This document shows, piece after piece, positions 51,943 through 61,960 of a DNA stretch of 64,000 bases (the first letter of the stretch is position 1; each line of letters opens with the position of its first letter). This DNA is from Pseudomonas segetis (GTDB lineage: Bacteria > Pseudomonadota > Gammaproteobacteria > Pseudomonadales > Pseudomonadaceae): positions 496,001-560,000 of the forward strand of contig NZ_FZOG01000001.1 of the NCBI RefSeq assembly GCF_900188155.1. Direction: 5' to 3'. Made by a program: the position numbers and the translations under genes. The notes under the pieces are model-generated. The model saw only the letters and a list, made by a program, of their open reading frames with translations, ran no database searches and had not been told where the DNA came from.

Positions 51943-52583
51943 GTGATCAGGCCTACAGCGCCGCTGACCGCGCGGCGATCTATCGGGTGATTGCCGAACG
52001 ACGTGATATGCGCCATTTCAGTGGCGGCCAGGTCGCTCCGGAGTTGCTGGCCAGGTTGCTTGAGGCCGCGCATCAGGCGCCGAGCGTTGGGCTGATGCAA
52101 CCCTGGCGATTCATCCGCATCACCCAGGCGCAAACCCGCGAGGCGATTGCCGGGTTGGTTGAACAAGAGCGTGTGCGTACGGCTGAAGCGCTCAACGAGC
52201 GTTCCGATGAGTTTATGCAGCTCAAGGTCGAGGGTATTCGCGAATGTGCCGAGCTGTTGGTGGTAGGCCTGATGGACCGCCGTGAAGCGCATGTTTTCGG
52301 GCGACGCACATTGCCAGAGATGGATTTGGCCTCTGTGGCCTGTGCGATTCAGAATATGTGGCTGGCCGCACGTTCCGAAGGGTTGGGGATGGGCTGGGTG
52401 TCACTTTTTGATCCTCAAGCCCTAGGCACACTACTGGGCATGCCAGTTGGCAGTAAGCCACTCGCCGTCTTGTGTCTCGGGCCTGTGAATGAGTTCTACC
52501 CGCAACCGATGTTGCAGGCGCAAGGTTGGGCACAGCCGCGTGAGTTGGAAAACCTGTTGTTTGAAGACCGATGGGGAGCGTGA
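51939..52583 (+). CDS. bluB: 5,6-dimethylbenzimidazole synthase BluB
   Basis: A 214-residue flavin-destroying nitroreductase-fold enzyme that fragments FMN with oxygen to make dimethylbenzimidazole, the lower ligand of B12. RRDMRHFSGG, HQAPSVGLMQPWRFI and LPEMDLASVACAIQNMWLAAR are family motifs. The ATG overlaps the cobB stop (ATGA), 39 codons inside the longest frame. Confidence 0.94.
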   Translation: MSDQAYSAADRAAIYRVIAERRDMRHFSGGQVAPELLARLLEAAHQAPSVGLMQPWRFIRITQAQTREAIAGLVEQERVRTAEALNERSDEFMQLKVEGIRECAELLVVGLMDRREAHVFGRRTLPEMDLASVACAIQNMWLAARSEGLGMGWVSLFDPQALGTLLGMPVGSKPLAVLCLGPVNEFYPQPMLQAQGWAQPRELENLLFEDRWGA

Positions 52584-53380
52584 TGCTGGGGCCACAACGT
52601 ATAGTCTGCTTGTCAACCGAAACCTGTGAAACCCTTTACCTGCTAGGCGAACAGTCGCGCATCGCTGGAATTTCAGGCTTTACCATGCGTCCACCCCAGG
52701 CCCGCAAGGAAAAACCCAAGGTCAGTGGTTTCACCAGCGCCCGGCTGGAGATGATTCTCGCCCTGCAACCAGACCTGGTGCTTGGCTACAGTGATCTGCA
52801 GGCCGATATCGCGGCTGACCTGGCCCGTGCCGGACTGGAAGTCCACCTGTTCAATCAGCGTGATATCAATGGCTGTCTGCGCATGATCGAAACCCTGGGT
52901 GCGCTGGTGCATGCCAATGATCGAGCCAGCCAGTTGATAAACGAGTTAATGGCCGGGCTGCAACAGATCAGGCAAGTTGCCGAGCAACTGGCTTTCCGCC
53001 CTAAAGTCTACTTTGAGGAGTGGAACGAGCCGCTGATAAGCGGGATTGGTTGGGTCAGTGAATTGATCACGCTGGCGGGCGGGGACGACTGCTTTGCCGA
53101 GCTGGGCCATCTCAAGGCGGCCAAGCAGCGGATTATCGCCGATCCGGCCGAGGTCATTCGTCGTGCGCCCGACCTGATAATAGGTTCATGGTGCGGCAAG
53201 CCTTTCCGACCTGAACAGGTGGCTGCGCGTCCGGGTTGGGAAAATATTCCGGCCGTGCGCAATCAACAGCTGCATGAGATCAAATCGGCAGATATCCTCC
53301 AGCCCGGTCCTGCTGCACTCACAGATGGCGTGCAGCAGCTACAGGCATTGATAAGAGGTTGCGTAGAAGCGCGCGGATGA
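52583..53380 (+). CDS. BtuF-like cobalamin-binding protein lacking a signal peptide
   Basis: A 265-residue type III periplasmic-binding-protein fold resembling Btu[42 protein letters not shown] and [17 protein letters not shown]. The ATG is fused to the bluB stop as TGATG, and no export signal is present in this or the slightly longer frame. It may be a cytoplasmic corrinoid-binding or chaperone-like protein rather than part of BtuCDF. No btuC or btuD is in the window. Confidence 0.82.
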   Translation: MLGPQRIVCLSTETCETLYLLGEQSRIAGISGFTMRPPQARKEKPKVSGFTSARLEMILALQPDLVLGYSDLQADIAADLARAGLEVHLFNQRDINGCLRMIETLGALVHANDRASQLINELMAGLQQIRQVAEQLAFRPKVYFEEWNEPLISGIGWVSELITLAGGDDCFAELGHLKAAKQRIIADPAEVIRRAPDLIIGSWCGKPFRPEQVAARPGWENIPAVRNQQLHEIKSADILQPGPAALTDGVQQLQALIRGCVEARG

Positions 53381-54285
53381 GTTTGTTTTTGAGCACTGTT
53401 GCAGCGGTGGCAGCCGATGCGATCTTTGGTGAGTCCAAGGGTTGGCATCCCTTGGTGGCTTTTGGTCAGTGGGCCGAGCGAATTGAACAGCGGTTTAATC
53501 CGTCGGGCGCTGGCTGGCGCAGTCATGGTGTCAGTGCCTGGTGCCTTGCGGTCTTGCCATTGACCCTTTTGACCTGGTTGCTTAGCCAGGTGTCAGCCTT
53601 TGGTTGGTTTGTCGAAATAGTCGCGCTGTACATTGCCCTGGGCTTGCGCAGTCTTGGTGAGCATGCACGACCCATAGTGCAGGCCTTGCGCCTGGGTGAT
53701 CTGAGCCTGGCGCGTGAGCGGGTGGGGCACATGGTCAGCCGCAACACGGAGCAGCTTGATGCCAGCGGGGTGGCGCGGGCAGGTACCGAGTCGGTTTTGG
53801 AAAACGGCAGCGATGCCGTGTTTGCCGCCTTGTTCTGGTTCATTATCGCCGGTGCGCCCGGGGTGGTGCTCTATCGCCTGAGCAACACCCTGGATGCGAT
53901 GTGGGGCTATCGCAATCAACGCTTTGAGCGCTTTGGCTGGGCGGCGGCGAAGATCGACGATGCACTTAACTACATTCCCGCACGCCTGGTTGCCCTGACG
54001 TATTCATTGCTTGGCCATACCCGGCAGGGCTTGCGTTGCTGGCGCCAGCAGGCGCCGCTATGGGACAGCCCAAATGCGGGGCCGGTCATGGCGGCTGGAG
54101 CAGGCGCCTTGAATGTGCAATTGGGTGGCGCGGCGCAGTACCACGGCCAGATGCACCAGCGGCCCGACCTTGGGGCTGGGCCGCAGGCTCGCGCCGCTGA
54201 TATCGAACGGGCGCTCAACCTGGTTTGGGGTGGTGTAGTGCTTTGGTTGTTGTTGCTCGGTGCCTGGGAATTGTTCAGTGCTTGA
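53377..54285 (+). CDS. cobD: Adenosylcobinamide-phosphate synthase CobD (CbiB)
   Basis: A 302-residue integral membrane enzyme attaching the aminopropanol (phosphate) arm to adenosylcobyric acid. [41 protein letters not shown] and [28 protein letters not shown] are family blocks. The ATG overlaps the previous stop (ATGA). Confidence 0.94.
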   Translation: MSLFLSTVAAVAADAIFGESKGWHPLVAFGQWAERIEQRFNPSGAGWRSHGVSAWCLAVLPLTLLTWLLSQVSAFGWFVEIVALYIALGLRSLGEHARPIVQALRLGDLSLARERVGHMVSRNTEQLDASGVARAGTESVLENGSDAVFAALFWFIIAGAPGVVLYRLSNTLDAMWGYRNQRFERFGWAAAKIDDALNYIPARLVALTYSLLGHTRQGLRCWRQQAPLWDSPNAGPVMAAGAGALNVQLGGAAQYHGQMHQRPDLGAGPQARAADIERALNLVWGGVVLWLLLLGAWELFSA

Positions 54286-55270
54286 GCACGGCGGACGCTT
54301 GCGCCTGGCCGCGTTGCAATACGGCATCGCGCTACCGGACTGGCTGGATTTGTCTACCGGTGTTGCCCCCTATGGCTGGGCGCTGCCTGATATTCCTGCG
54401 TCCGCCTGGCAGCGATTGCCAGAGCCCGAGGATGGTCTGGAAGCGGCGGCACGCGATTATTATGGCTGCAGTTCGCTTTTAGCTGTGGCCGGTTCGCAAG
54501 CTGCAATCCAGGCGCTACCCCGGCTACGTCGTAGGTCGGTGGTCGGCATGCTGGCGCTGGCCTATGCCGAACATGCTGCTGCATGGCGCCGTCATGGACA
54601 CAAGTTGCTCAGCTTCAGCGAAGCCAGTATCAATCGCGCCATTGATCGCCTGGATGTGCTGGTGCTGGTCAATCCGAATAACCCGACCGGACGCCTTATC
54701 GAACCCGAGCAATTGCTGGCATGGCATGCGCGTCTTGCCGAGCGCGGCGGCTGGCTGGTGGTCGACGAGGCGTTTATCGACTGTACCCCGGAGCAAAGCC
54801 TGGCCCGCTTCAGCCATCTGCGGGGGCTGATTGTGCTGCGATCCTTTGGCAAGTTCTTCGCCATGGCGGGTGCGCGTCTTGGCTTTGTCCTGGCGCAGCA
54901 ACCCTTGCTTGAGGGGCTTGCCGAGATGCTCGGGCCCTGGCCGATCAGTGGACCGACCCGGGTGATGGCAACGGCCTTGCTCAGGGATTTTGAAGGCCAG
55001 TCTGCGCAGCGCCAACGCTTGCTTACCGATTCTCAGCGCCTTGGTGAGCTGCTGGCAAATCAAGGGTTGCCAGCCCTGGGCGGGTGCTCGTTATTCCAGT
55101 GGGTTGCCACTGAGCGAGCCTCGCAACTGCATGGGTGTTTGGCCAATCAAGGTATTTTGCTGCGCCACTTCCAGCAGCCGGAAAGTCTGCGTTTTGGCCT
55201 GCCTGCCGATGAGTCGGGCTGGCAGCGTCTGGCGATAGCGCTTGAGAGATTCAATGAGAGTTTGGGATGA
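54278..55270 (+). CDS. cobC: Threonine-phosphate decarboxylase CobC
   Basis: A 330-residue PLP enzyme of the aminotransferase I/II family, making the (R)-1-amino-2-propanol phosphate arm. [31 protein letters not shown] and the PLP lysine in [16 protein letters not shown] are present. The GTG at 54278, eight bases inside cobD, gives the family start VLEHGG. Confidence 0.92.
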   Translation: MLEHGGRLRLAALQYGIALPDWLDLSTGVAPYGWALPDIPASAWQRLPEPEDGLEAAARDYYGCSSLLAVAGSQAAIQALPRLRRRSVVGMLALAYAEHAAAWRRHGHKLLSFSEASINRAIDRLDVLVLVNPNNPTGRLIEPEQLLAWHARLAERGGWLVVDEAFIDCTPEQSLARFSHLRGLIVLRSFGKFFAMAGARLGFVLAQQPLLEGLAEMLGPWPISGPTRVMATALLRDFEGQSAQRQRLLTDSQRLGELLANQGLPALGGCSLFQWVATERASQLHGCLANQGILLRHFQQPESLRFGLPADESGWQRLAIALERFNESLG

Positions 55271-56742
55271 ATGACAATCAGCAGCCTGGCACCACGTTAA
55301 TGGTGCAGGGCACGACTTCCGATGCGGGGAAAAGTACCCTGGTGACAGCACTGTGCCGCTGGTTGCGGCGCCAGGATGTCAGAGTAGTGCCATTCAAGCC
55401 GCAAAACATGGCGCTTAATAGCGCGGTGACAGCAGATGGTGGCGAGATCGGTCGTGCCCAGGCCGTGCAAGCGCAGGCGGCAGGCTTGGCCCCGCATACC
55501 GATATGAACCCGATATTGCTCAAGCCGAGCAGTGATACCGGTGCCCAGGTGATCATCCATGGTCGGGCGATCAGCAACATGGATGCGCTGGCCTATCACG
55601 ATTACAAGAAGGTCGCGATGAACGCTGTGCTGGAGTCGCACCAGCGTTTGCGCGCAGCCTATCCAGTGGTCATGGTCGAAGGCGCCGGCTCACCTGCGGA
55701 AATCAATTTGCGTGCGGGTGATATCGCCAACATGGGCTTTGCCGAAGCGGTCGATTGCCCGGTCATCCTGATTGCCGATATCGACAAGGGTGGAGTCTTT
55801 GCCCACCTGGTCGGTACCTTGGCGCTGCTGTCGGAAAGCGAGCAGGCGCGGATCAAAGGCTTTGTGATCAACCGTTTTCGCGGTGACATCGCCTTGCTGC
55901 AACCTGGGCTCGACTGGCTCGAAGCGCGTACCGGCAAGCCGGTTTTGGGGGTGTTGCCCTATTTGATGGATTTTCACCTCGAAGCCGAAGATGCAATTGA
56001 TACGCGACAAATCAGCAAGGCCGAGCAGGTCTTGCGGGTGATAGTCCCGGTCTTGCCGCGTATCAGCAATCACACCGACTTTGATCCGCTGCGCCTGCAT
56101 CCACAGGTCGAGCTGACCTTTGTCGGGCCGGGCCAGCCCATACCCGCTGCCGACTTGATTATCCTGCCAGGCTCGAAAGCCGTGCGTGCGGACCTCGCAT
56201 TCTTGCGCGAGCAGGGTTGGGACCTGGCTATAACCAAACACCTGCGTTATGGCGGCAAAGTGCTGGGCATCTGCGGCGGCTTGCAGATGCTCGGCCAGCA
56301 GATTGATGATCCCCACGGGCTTGAAGGTGCGCCTGGCAGCAGCGCGGGCCTGGGTTTGCTGGGCATCGACACAGTGCTTGAATCGCACAAGCAATTACGC
56401 AATGTCTCTGGGCGGCTGCTGGCGAGCGGCGAGGCCATCAGTGGTTATGAGATCCATGCGGGTGTCAGCCTGATCGCCCCTGAGCTGGCACCGGCGATCG
56501 AACTGGATGATGGCCGCAGCGACGGAGCCATCAGCGCCGATGGACAGATTCTGGCGACCTACCTGCATGGCTTGTTCGAGTCGCCATCGGCCTGTTCGGC
56601 ACTGCTGCGCTGGGCGGGCTTGTCTGAGGTCGAAGAGGTTGGTTACCAGGCCTTGCGCGAGCGCGACATCGAGCGGCTGGCCGATATGGTCGAGGCGCAC
56701 CTTGATTGTGCCGCGCTGAAAAACCTGTGCGGCTTAAGCTGA
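55267..56742 (+). CDS. cobQ: Cobyric acid synthase CobQ
   Basis: A 491-residue ATP-dependent amidase that adds the b, d, e and g amides using glutamine. [16 protein letters not shown] and [13 protein letters not shown] mark the N-terminal synthetase domain; [12 protein letters not shown] marks the glutaminase, with the His of [11 protein letters not shown]. The ATG overlaps the cobC stop (ATGA). Confidence 0.96.
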   Translation: MNDNQQPGTTLMVQGTTSDAGKSTLVTALCRWLRRQDVRVVPFKPQNMALNSAVTADGGEIGRAQAVQAQAAGLAPHTDMNPILLKPSSDTGAQVIIHGRAISNMDALAYHDYKKVAMNAVLESHQRLRAAYPVVMVEGAGSPAEINLRAGDIANMGFAEAVDCPVILIADIDKGGVFAHLVGTLALLSESEQARIKGFVINRFRGDIALLQPGLDWLEARTGKPVLGVLPYLMDFHLEAEDAIDTRQISKAEQVLRVIVPVLPRISNHTDFDPLRLHPQVELTFVGPGQPIPAADLIILPGSKAVRADLAFLREQGWDLAITKHLRYGGKVLGICGGLQMLGQQIDDPHGLEGAPGSSAGLGLLGIDTVLESHKQLRNVSGRLLASGEAISGYEIHAGVSLIAPELAPAIELDDGRSDGAISADGQILATYLHGLFESPSACSALLRWAGLSEVEEVGYQALRERDIERLADMVEAHLDCAALKNLCGLS

Positions 56743-56770
56743 TGTTCATTTATCGATCTGGAGCAGCGCC

Positions 56771-57292
56771 ATGCATGAATTAATCCTTGGCGGCGCTCGT
56801 TCCGGCAAAAGCTGTTTGGCCGAGCGCCTGGCTGTTGAGTCTGGCATGGCGGTGACCTATATCGCCACCAGCGAGGCGCTTGATGGCGAGATGAGCCAGC
56901 GCATCGCTCATCACCGCCAGCGTCGCCCAGCCCATTGGCAATTGATTGAAGAACCTGTGCATTTGGCCAGGGTGCTGCAGGAGCATGCCGCAGCCGATAG
57001 CTGCATACTGGTTGATTGCCTGACGCTCTGGCTAAGCAATCTGTTGATGTTGAACGATGAGGCGCGAATGCAACGCGAGATTGATCAGTTGCTGAGGTGC
57101 ATCGAGGCGATGCCAGGACGGATCATCTTTGTGAGCAACGAAACCGGCCTTGGCGTGATTCCCCTTGGTGAGCTGACCCGACGTTATGTCGACCAGGCGG
57201 GTTGGCTGCATCAGGCCCTGGCTGAGCGTTGCCAGCGCGTGGTGTTTACCGTTGCCGGGTTGCCCATGGTGCTCAAGGGAGCTGCATTGTGA
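56771..57292 (+). CDS. cobP: Adenosylcobinamide kinase/guanylyltransferase CobP (CobU)
   Basis: A 173-residue bifunctional enzyme phosphorylating adenosylcobinamide and transferring GMP to it. The P-loop GGARSGKS is at residues 6-13, with [19 protein letters not shown] carrying the guanylylated His and [24 protein letters not shown] as the C-terminal block. It begins 28 bases after cobQ, the largest gap inside the cob gene run. Confidence 0.95.
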   Translation: MHELILGGARSGKSCLAERLAVESGMAVTYIATSEALDGEMSQRIAHHRQRRPAHWQLIEEPVHLARVLQEHAAADSCILVDCLTLWLSNLLMLNDEARMQREIDQLLRCIEAMPGRIIFVSNETGLGVIPLGELTRRYVDQAGWLHQALAERCQRVVFTVAGLPMVLKGAAL

Positions 57293-58344
57293 ACGAGTCA
57301 TGGTTGCAGCGCGGCTGCCGTTCGTTGGATTTTGCCGCTCAACTGGCGGCGCAAGAGCGCCAGGCTCAGTTGACCAAGCCGGCAGGCTCCTTGGCCCAGC
57401 TTGAGCAGGTCGCGGTGCGCCTGGCTGGCTTGCAAGGGCGCGAGAAACCCGAGGTCGAGAAGGTCTGGGTCAGTATCTTCGCGGCTGACCACGGTATTGC
57501 CAATGAAGGTGTTTCGGCTTTCCCGCAGGAAGTTACCGGGCAAATGCTGCGTAACTTTGTCGGCGGTGGCGCAGCCATCAGTGTACTGAGCCGCCAGCTG
57601 GGCGCCCAACTTGAAGTGATCGACCTGGGCATTGCCACAGCGCTTGACCCCTTGCCTGGCGTCCTTCACCTGGGGTTGGGGGCTGGCACCGAGAGTTTCT
57701 TGCATGGCCCGGCGATGACTGTCGGACAAGTGATGCAGGCATTGGGTGCAGGGCGTGACGCAGTGCTGCGCGCGCAAGCTGCGGGCAGCGAGTTGTTTGT
57801 CGCCGGCGAAATGGGGATTGCCAATACCACGTCGGCTTCGGCGCTGGCTTGTTGGTTGTTGCAATGCGAAGCCTCGGCGCTGGCTGGCCCTGGCACTGGT
57901 TTGAATGCTGCCGGTGTGCAGCACAAGGCCCAGGTCATCGACAGGGCATTGGCGCTGCATCGCCCGCAGATAAGCGATGTGGTCGATGGCTTGCGGCGTC
58001 TGGGTGGTTTTGAAATTGCTGCCCTGGCTGGCGCTTATCTGGCCTGTGCACAGCAAGGCATTGTGGCCCTGGTTGATGGCTTTATCTGCACTGTGGCTGC
58101 CCTGGTTGCGCAGCGCCTGAATCCGGACTGCGTTCACTGGTTGTTTTTCGCCCATCAGGGTGCAGAACCTGGACATGGCAAGCTCTTGCAGGCGCTCGAT
58201 GGGCAACCGTTGCTGGATCTCGGTTTGCGCCTGGGTGAGGGCAGCGGGGCGGCCTTGGCAGTGCCACTGCTGCGCATGGCCTGTGCCCTGCACAACCAAA
58301 TGGCGACTTTCGCCGAAGCAGCGGTTGCCGGGCGGTCGGCATGA
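57289..58344 (+). CDS. cobT: Nicotinate-nucleotide:dimethylbenzimidazole phosphoribosyltransferase CobT
   Basis: A 351-residue enzyme making alpha-ribazole phosphate from dimethylbenzimidazole. [53 protein letters not shown] and the catalytic Glu region [15 protein letters not shown] are intact. The GTG start at 57289 overlaps the cobP stop (GTGA). Confidence 0.95.
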   Translation: MNESWLQRGCRSLDFAAQLAAQERQAQLTKPAGSLAQLEQVAVRLAGLQGREKPEVEKVWVSIFAADHGIANEGVSAFPQEVTGQMLRNFVGGGAAISVLSRQLGAQLEVIDLGIATALDPLPGVLHLGLGAGTESFLHGPAMTVGQVMQALGAGRDAVLRAQAAGSELFVAGEMGIANTTSASALACWLLQCEASALAGPGTGLNAAGVQHKAQVIDRALALHRPQISDVVDGLRRLGGFEIAALAGAYLACAQQGIVALVDGFICTVAALVAQRLNPDCVHWLFFAHQGAEPGHGKLLQALDGQPLLDLGLRLGEGSGAALAVPLLRMACALHNQMATFAEAAVAGRSA

Positions 58345-58937
58345 CAGTTCGGCTCGACTTGCTGCGTCATGGTGAAACCGAGCAGGGCGGCGGTTTGCGT
58401 GGTTCGATCGACGACGCACTGACTGCCACGGGTTGGGCCCAATTGCGTGAAGCACTGGCAACTGTCCTAAGTGAACAGCAAGGCCAGCCGCTGTGGGATC
58501 GCGTGATCAGTTCGCCGCTGCAACGTTGCGCACGCTTTGCCGAAGAGGTCGCCCAGGCACTGGCCATACCTTTGGCTATCGATCCTGCTTTGCAAGAGTT
58601 GCACTTTGGCGACTGGGAGGGCCTCAGCAGCGCCGAGGTCATGCAGCGGGATGCGCAGGGACTTGGCCGGTTCTGGGCCGATCCTTTTGCATACACCCCG
58701 CCCAATGCCGAGCCCTTGATCCAGTTCGAGGCACGTATTCTCGCCAGCGTACAACGCATGCAACAGGCCCATTGCGGTGAACGTATCTTGCTGGTCACCC
58801 ATGGCGGGGTGATGCGCTTGTTACTGGCGAGGGCGCGGGGCTTGCCGCGCAGTGATCTGATGCAGGTCAGTGTTGGCCATGCTCAACTGGTCAGGCTCGT
58901 GGCCGGGCAGGACGGCACCCTGAGCGAATGTCGATGA
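58341..58937 (+). CDS. Histidine phosphatase, probable alpha-ribazole phosphatase
   Basis: A 198-residue phosphoglycerate mutase-fold phosphatase with the catalytic RHGE motif ([11 protein letters not shown]), second Arg in [10 protein letters not shown], acid in LHFGDWEGL and second His in VTHGGVMRL. Overlap with cobT and cobS indicates it is the CobC-type phosphatase of the nucleotide loop pathway. The name cobC is avoided here because it denotes another enzyme in this operon. Confidence 0.9.
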   Translation: MTVRLDLLRHGETEQGGGLRGSIDDALTATGWAQLREALATVLSEQQGQPLWDRVISSPLQRCARFAEEVAQALAIPLAIDPALQELHFGDWEGLSSAEVMQRDAQGLGRFWADPFAYTPPNAEPLIQFEARILASVQRMQQAHCGERILLVTHGGVMRLLLARARGLPRSDLMQVSVGHAQLVRLVAGQDGTLSECR

Positions 58938-59668
58938 ACGGATTGCTTATTGCGCTGCAGTTTCTGACGCGCCTGCCCATTAGCCTCGGTCAGATGCCCA
59001 GTGCCGAGCAAAACGGCCGCTCAGTGCTCTGGTATCCGTTGGTGGGCCTGTTGATCGGCATTGTGTTGTCCCTGGCCCATTATCTACTCGGCGATCTGTC
59101 TCCGCTGTTGCAGGCCGCATTGCTGTTAAGCCTTTGGGTGGCGATTAGCGGCGGCCTGCACCTTGATGGTCTGGCCGATAGCGCCGATGCCTGGGCGGGA
59201 GGCCTTGGCGACAAGCAACGCACCCTGGATATCATGCAGGACCCGCGCAGTGGCCCTATTGCCGTGGTGGTCCTGCTGTTGCTGCTGTTACTCAAGTTTG
59301 CCGCGCTGGTGGTCTTGCTTGGGGCTGGGGCGAGTGCTGTATTGGTGCTGGCACCCTTGTTGGGACGCAGTGCGCTGCCGCTGCTGTTTTTAACCACGCC
59401 CTATGTGCGCCAGGGCGGCCTGGGGCAGGCCTTGTCGAGCCATTTACCGCGTCAGCAGTTGCCCTGGTTGCTGGTTGCTGTGGCGGGGTTGTCACTGGTA
59501 TTTATCCCCGGCGCCTGGCTGGCGCTGATAACGGCGGGGCTGGTTTTTGTCCTGTGCCGTCGGTTGATGCTCAAGCGCCTGGGCGGCACCACCGGCGATA
59601 CCGCGGGCGCCTTGCTCGAGATTATGGAGTGCGCGATAGTGGTGGTCTTGGGCTGCGCCCTTGGTTGA
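58934..59668 (+). CDS. cobS: Adenosylcobinamide-GDP ribazoletransferase CobS (CobV)
   Basis: A 244-residue membrane cobalamin synthase joining adenosylcobinamide-GDP and alpha-ribazole. ALQFLTRLPIS at the start, GLHLDGLADSADAW (the metal-binding DGLADSxD motif) and LGRSALP are present, with about six hydrophobic segments. The ATG overlaps the phosphatase stop (ATGA); an ATG two codons earlier is possible. It closes the cob operon. Confidence 0.94.
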   Translation: MNGLLIALQFLTRLPISLGQMPSAEQNGRSVLWYPLVGLLIGIVLSLAHYLLGDLSPLLQAALLLSLWVAISGGLHLDGLADSADAWAGGLGDKQRTLDIMQDPRSGPIAVVVLLLLLLLKFAALVVLLGAGASAVLVLAPLLGRSALPLLFLTTPYVRQGGLGQALSSHLPRQQLPWLLVAVAGLSLVFIPGAWLALITAGLVFVLCRRLMLKRLGGTTGDTAGALLEIMECAIVVVLGCALG

Positions 59669-59691
59669 CCGACACTACGAAGGACTTGCTT

Positions 59692-59961
59692 GTGTCTGAG
59701 AAAATCATCATTGCTCTGGTCGTTATCGTCAGTTTGGCGGCGCACTACTGGCTCTATCGCTGGGTGAAATTCAAGATCGACGAAGGGGTTATCCTCAAGT
59801 GTCTTGAAGATGCCAAAGCTGCTTCAGGTCAAGGTCAACTGGACAGCCCGTCCATTGCCCGGCAAACCCAGATGAAACCTCAGCGCATCGCCCAGGTTTG
59901 CCGGCAAAGCCCCAGGATTCAAAGCTCGCCAGGCGCTGAAGAGACCTGGAAGCTTTCCTAG
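59692..59961 (+). CDS. Small membrane-anchored protein of unknown function
   Basis: An 89-residue protein starting at GTG with AAGGA about eight bases upstream. An N-terminal hydrophobic helix (IIIALVVIVSLAAHYWLY, residues 4-21) is followed by a soluble region KIDEGVILKCLEDAKAASG and a basic, Gln-rich part (RQTQMKPQRIAQVCRQSPRIQ). That part looks like a small helix-turn-helix-like stretch. It begins 23 bases after cobS. I do not recognise the family. Confidence 0.65.
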   Translation: MSEKIIIALVVIVSLAAHYWLYRWVKFKIDEGVILKCLEDAKAASGQGQLDSPSIARQTQMKPQRIAQVCRQSPRIQSSPGAEETWKLS

Positions 59962-60016
59962 TCCGGTAAGGCCCACACTAGTTTCCAGTTCGATTTAAGT
60001 TGCGTTTTGGTTAATG

Positions 60017-60030
60017 CGGGTATATACCCG
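60017..60030. promoter_or_regulatory. Perfect palindrome directly before marR
   Basis: CGGGTATATACCCG is a perfect 14-base palindrome ending five bases before the marR ATG. It includes a TATATA that could be the -10 of the marR promoter. It is the obvious candidate MarR operator, implying autorepression. Confidence 0.7.
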
Positions 60031-60035
60031 TATCT

Positions 60036-60461
60036 ATGTTGTCGACCCAATGTCTATGTACCCAGCTGCGCCGTGCGAGTCGCGGGGTCAGCAAGCTATA
60101 CGACGATGCGCTAAGTGCCATCGGGATCAATGTTGCCCAGTATTCGCTGCTCAAGCATTTGCAGCGTCTGGAGCAGCCGAGCATCAGTGATCTTGCCCTG
60201 GCCCTGGGTCTCGATCGCAGCACCCTGGGGCGTAACCTGCGGGTGCTTGAGGCCAGGGATCTGGTGGTCATGCAGGAGGGCGCCGACCAGCGCAATCGCA
60301 TTGTGCTGCTCAGTGCCCATGGGGAACAGGTTATCGAGGCGGCCTTTGCCGCATGGCAGGGCGTCCAGCAATTGCTTGTCGAACGTATGGGGGCAGAGCA
60401 GGTGGACGAATTGAGCCACCTGCTCGCCAAGTTGCAAGCATTCGATTCAGGCCCCGATTGA
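60036..60461 (+). CDS. MarR-family regulator
   Basis: A 141-residue MarR regulator. The winged helix includes INVAQYSLLKHLQRLEQPSISDLALALGLDRSTLGRNLRVLEARDLV and the wing QEGADQRNRIVLLS. The first ATG in frame has no Shine-Dalgarno sequence in front of it, only the palindrome, so the mRNA may be leaderless. It is 30 bases from the MFS gene, its likely target. Confidence 0.88.
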   Translation: MLSTQCLCTQLRRASRGVSKLYDDALSAIGINVAQYSLLKHLQRLEQPSISDLALALGLDRSTLGRNLRVLEARDLVVMQEGADQRNRIVLLSAHGEQVIEAAFAAWQGVQQLLVERMGAEQVDELSHLLAKLQAFDSGPD

Positions 60462-60491
60462 GCGCGGGTCACTGCGTATCCAGGAATTGAT

Positions 60492-61700
60492 ATGAATAAT
60501 GTGTGGCGTAAAAGTGGCTGGATAATGCTTGGGGCTTCGTTGATCCTGGCGTTGTCGCTGGGTATTCGACATGGCTTTGGCTTGTTCTTGCCGCCAATGA
60601 GCGCAGACTTTGGCTGGGGGCGTGAAGTCTTTGCCTTTGCCATTGCCCTGCAAAACCTGATCTGGGGCCTGACCCAGCCCTTTACCGGCGCTATTGCCGA
60701 CCGCTTTGGCGCGCAACGTACGGTGATTATTGGTGGCGTCCTCTATGCGCTGGGTCTGGGCTTGATGGGCTTTGCCGACTCGCTTTGGTCGCTGTCGCTC
60801 AGCGCTGGCTTGCTCATTGGCATGGGCCTGTCAGCCACGTCGTTTTCGGTGATCCTTGGCGTTGTGGGGCGCGCTGTTGCGGTTGAGGATCGCAGCATGG
60901 CGATGGGCATTGCCAGCGCAGCAGGTTCGTTCGGACAGTTTGCCATGCTGCCGGGTACCCTTGGCTTGATCAGTTGGCTGGGATGGTCGTCGGCACTGTT
61001 GGCGCTGGGCCTGCTGGTTGCCCTGATCGTACCCTTGGCGAAGATGATCAAGGATGTGCCGCTCCCGGCCCAGGCAGGCGATCAAAGCCTGCTCGAGGCG
61101 CTGCGTGAAGCCAGTTCGCACTCGGGGTTCTGGTTGCTGGCCCTGGGGTTTTTCGTCTGCGGTTTCCAGGTGGTATTTATCGGCGTGCACCTGCCCGCGT
61201 ACCTGGTTGACCAGCATTTACCGGCTCTGGTCGGCACTACTGTGCTGGCACTGGTTGGGCTGTTCAATATTTTCGGAACCTACACCGCAGGCTGGCTCGG
61301 CACCTCGCGCTCCAAGCCACGCCTGCTCAGTGCCTTGTACCTGGCACGTGCGGTGGTGATAGGCCTCTTTATCTGGGCGCCCCTGACGGTCTGGAGTGCC
61401 TATGCTTTCGGTATCGCCATGGGGCTGTTGTGGCTTTCAACCGTGCCCTTGACCAACGGTACCATTGCCACCATGTTTGGCGTGCGCAACTTGTCGATGC
61501 TCGGTGGTATTGTCTTTCTGTTTCACCAGTTGGGCGCGTTCCTGGGGGGCTGGATGGGCGGCTATTTGTACGACCGAACAGGCAACTATGACCTGGTCTG
61601 GTATATCTCGATTGGCTTGAGCCTGATCGCCGCGGCGCTTAATTGGCCGGTGCGTGAGCAACCGGTGGCGCGCTTGCAGAATCTCCAGGCCGCGATATGA
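60492..61700 (+). CDS. MFS transporter
   Basis: A 402-residue major facilitator protein with 12 predicted helices, of the oxalate/formate antiporter-like or monocarboxylate type. FGWGREVFAFAIALQNLIWGLTQPFTGAIADRFGAQRTV (residues 37-75) contains the loop motif ADRFGAQR. MFGVRNLSMLGGIVFLFHQLGAFLGGWMGGYLYDRTG is typical of the second half. Likely regulated by the upstream MarR. Substrate unknown. Confidence 0.88.
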   Translation: MNNVWRKSGWIMLGASLILALSLGIRHGFGLFLPPMSADFGWGREVFAFAIALQNLIWGLTQPFTGAIADRFGAQRTVIIGGVLYALGLGLMGFADSLWSLSLSAGLLIGMGLSATSFSVILGVVGRAVAVEDRSMAMGIASAAGSFGQFAMLPGTLGLISWLGWSSALLALGLLVALIVPLAKMIKDVPLPAQAGDQSLLEALREASSHSGFWLLALGFFVCGFQVVFIGVHLPAYLVDQHLPALVGTTVLALVGLFNIFGTYTAGWLGTSRSKPRLLSALYLARAVVIGLFIWAPLTVWSAYAFGIAMGLLWLSTVPLTNGTIATMFGVRNLSMLGGIVFLFHQLGAFLGGWMGGYLYDRTGNYDLVWYISIGLSLIAAALNWPVREQPVARLQNLQAAI

Positions 61701-61822
61701 ACAAAGCCTGGTTGATCCGAACAGGATTAGCAATTGTTGGGCTGGCGCTGCTGGGCCTGATTGGCTGGGGCTGGTACCAGGGTGGCCTGGCAGTGTTGCA
61801 ACTGGGTGTTGGTATTTGCTGA
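61697..61822 (+). CDS. 41-residue membrane peptide coupled to the MFS gene
   Basis: Read directly from the bases: the ATG overlaps the MFS stop as ATGA, and the frame encodes MNKAWLIRTG, a hydrophobic helix (about residues 9-26) and a short tail ending LQLGVGIC. Positive charges at the N-terminus suggest one transmembrane helix. The coupling argues that it is real; it may be an accessory peptide of the transporter. No homolog is recognised. Confidence 0.6.
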   Translation: MNKAWLIRTGLAIVGLALLGLIGWGWYQGGLAVLQLGVGIC

Positions 61823-61960
61823 GCGTTCGACGGCCTGCAAGCGCGGCTTGCCACAGGCGTGATGGGGCGGGAAAGGTTTTGGCGTTTCAACGACGGTAGA
61901 TTTGCGCGGCTTTCTTGTTGTTATTCATGCCGCACAAATTGAGTGCTTAAGCGCCGCGAA

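Noticed and set aside
57298..58461. 387-residue open frame opposite cobT
   Set aside because: Composition rich in Arg, Gln and His with no motif, fully covered by the conserved cobT and phosphatase genes.
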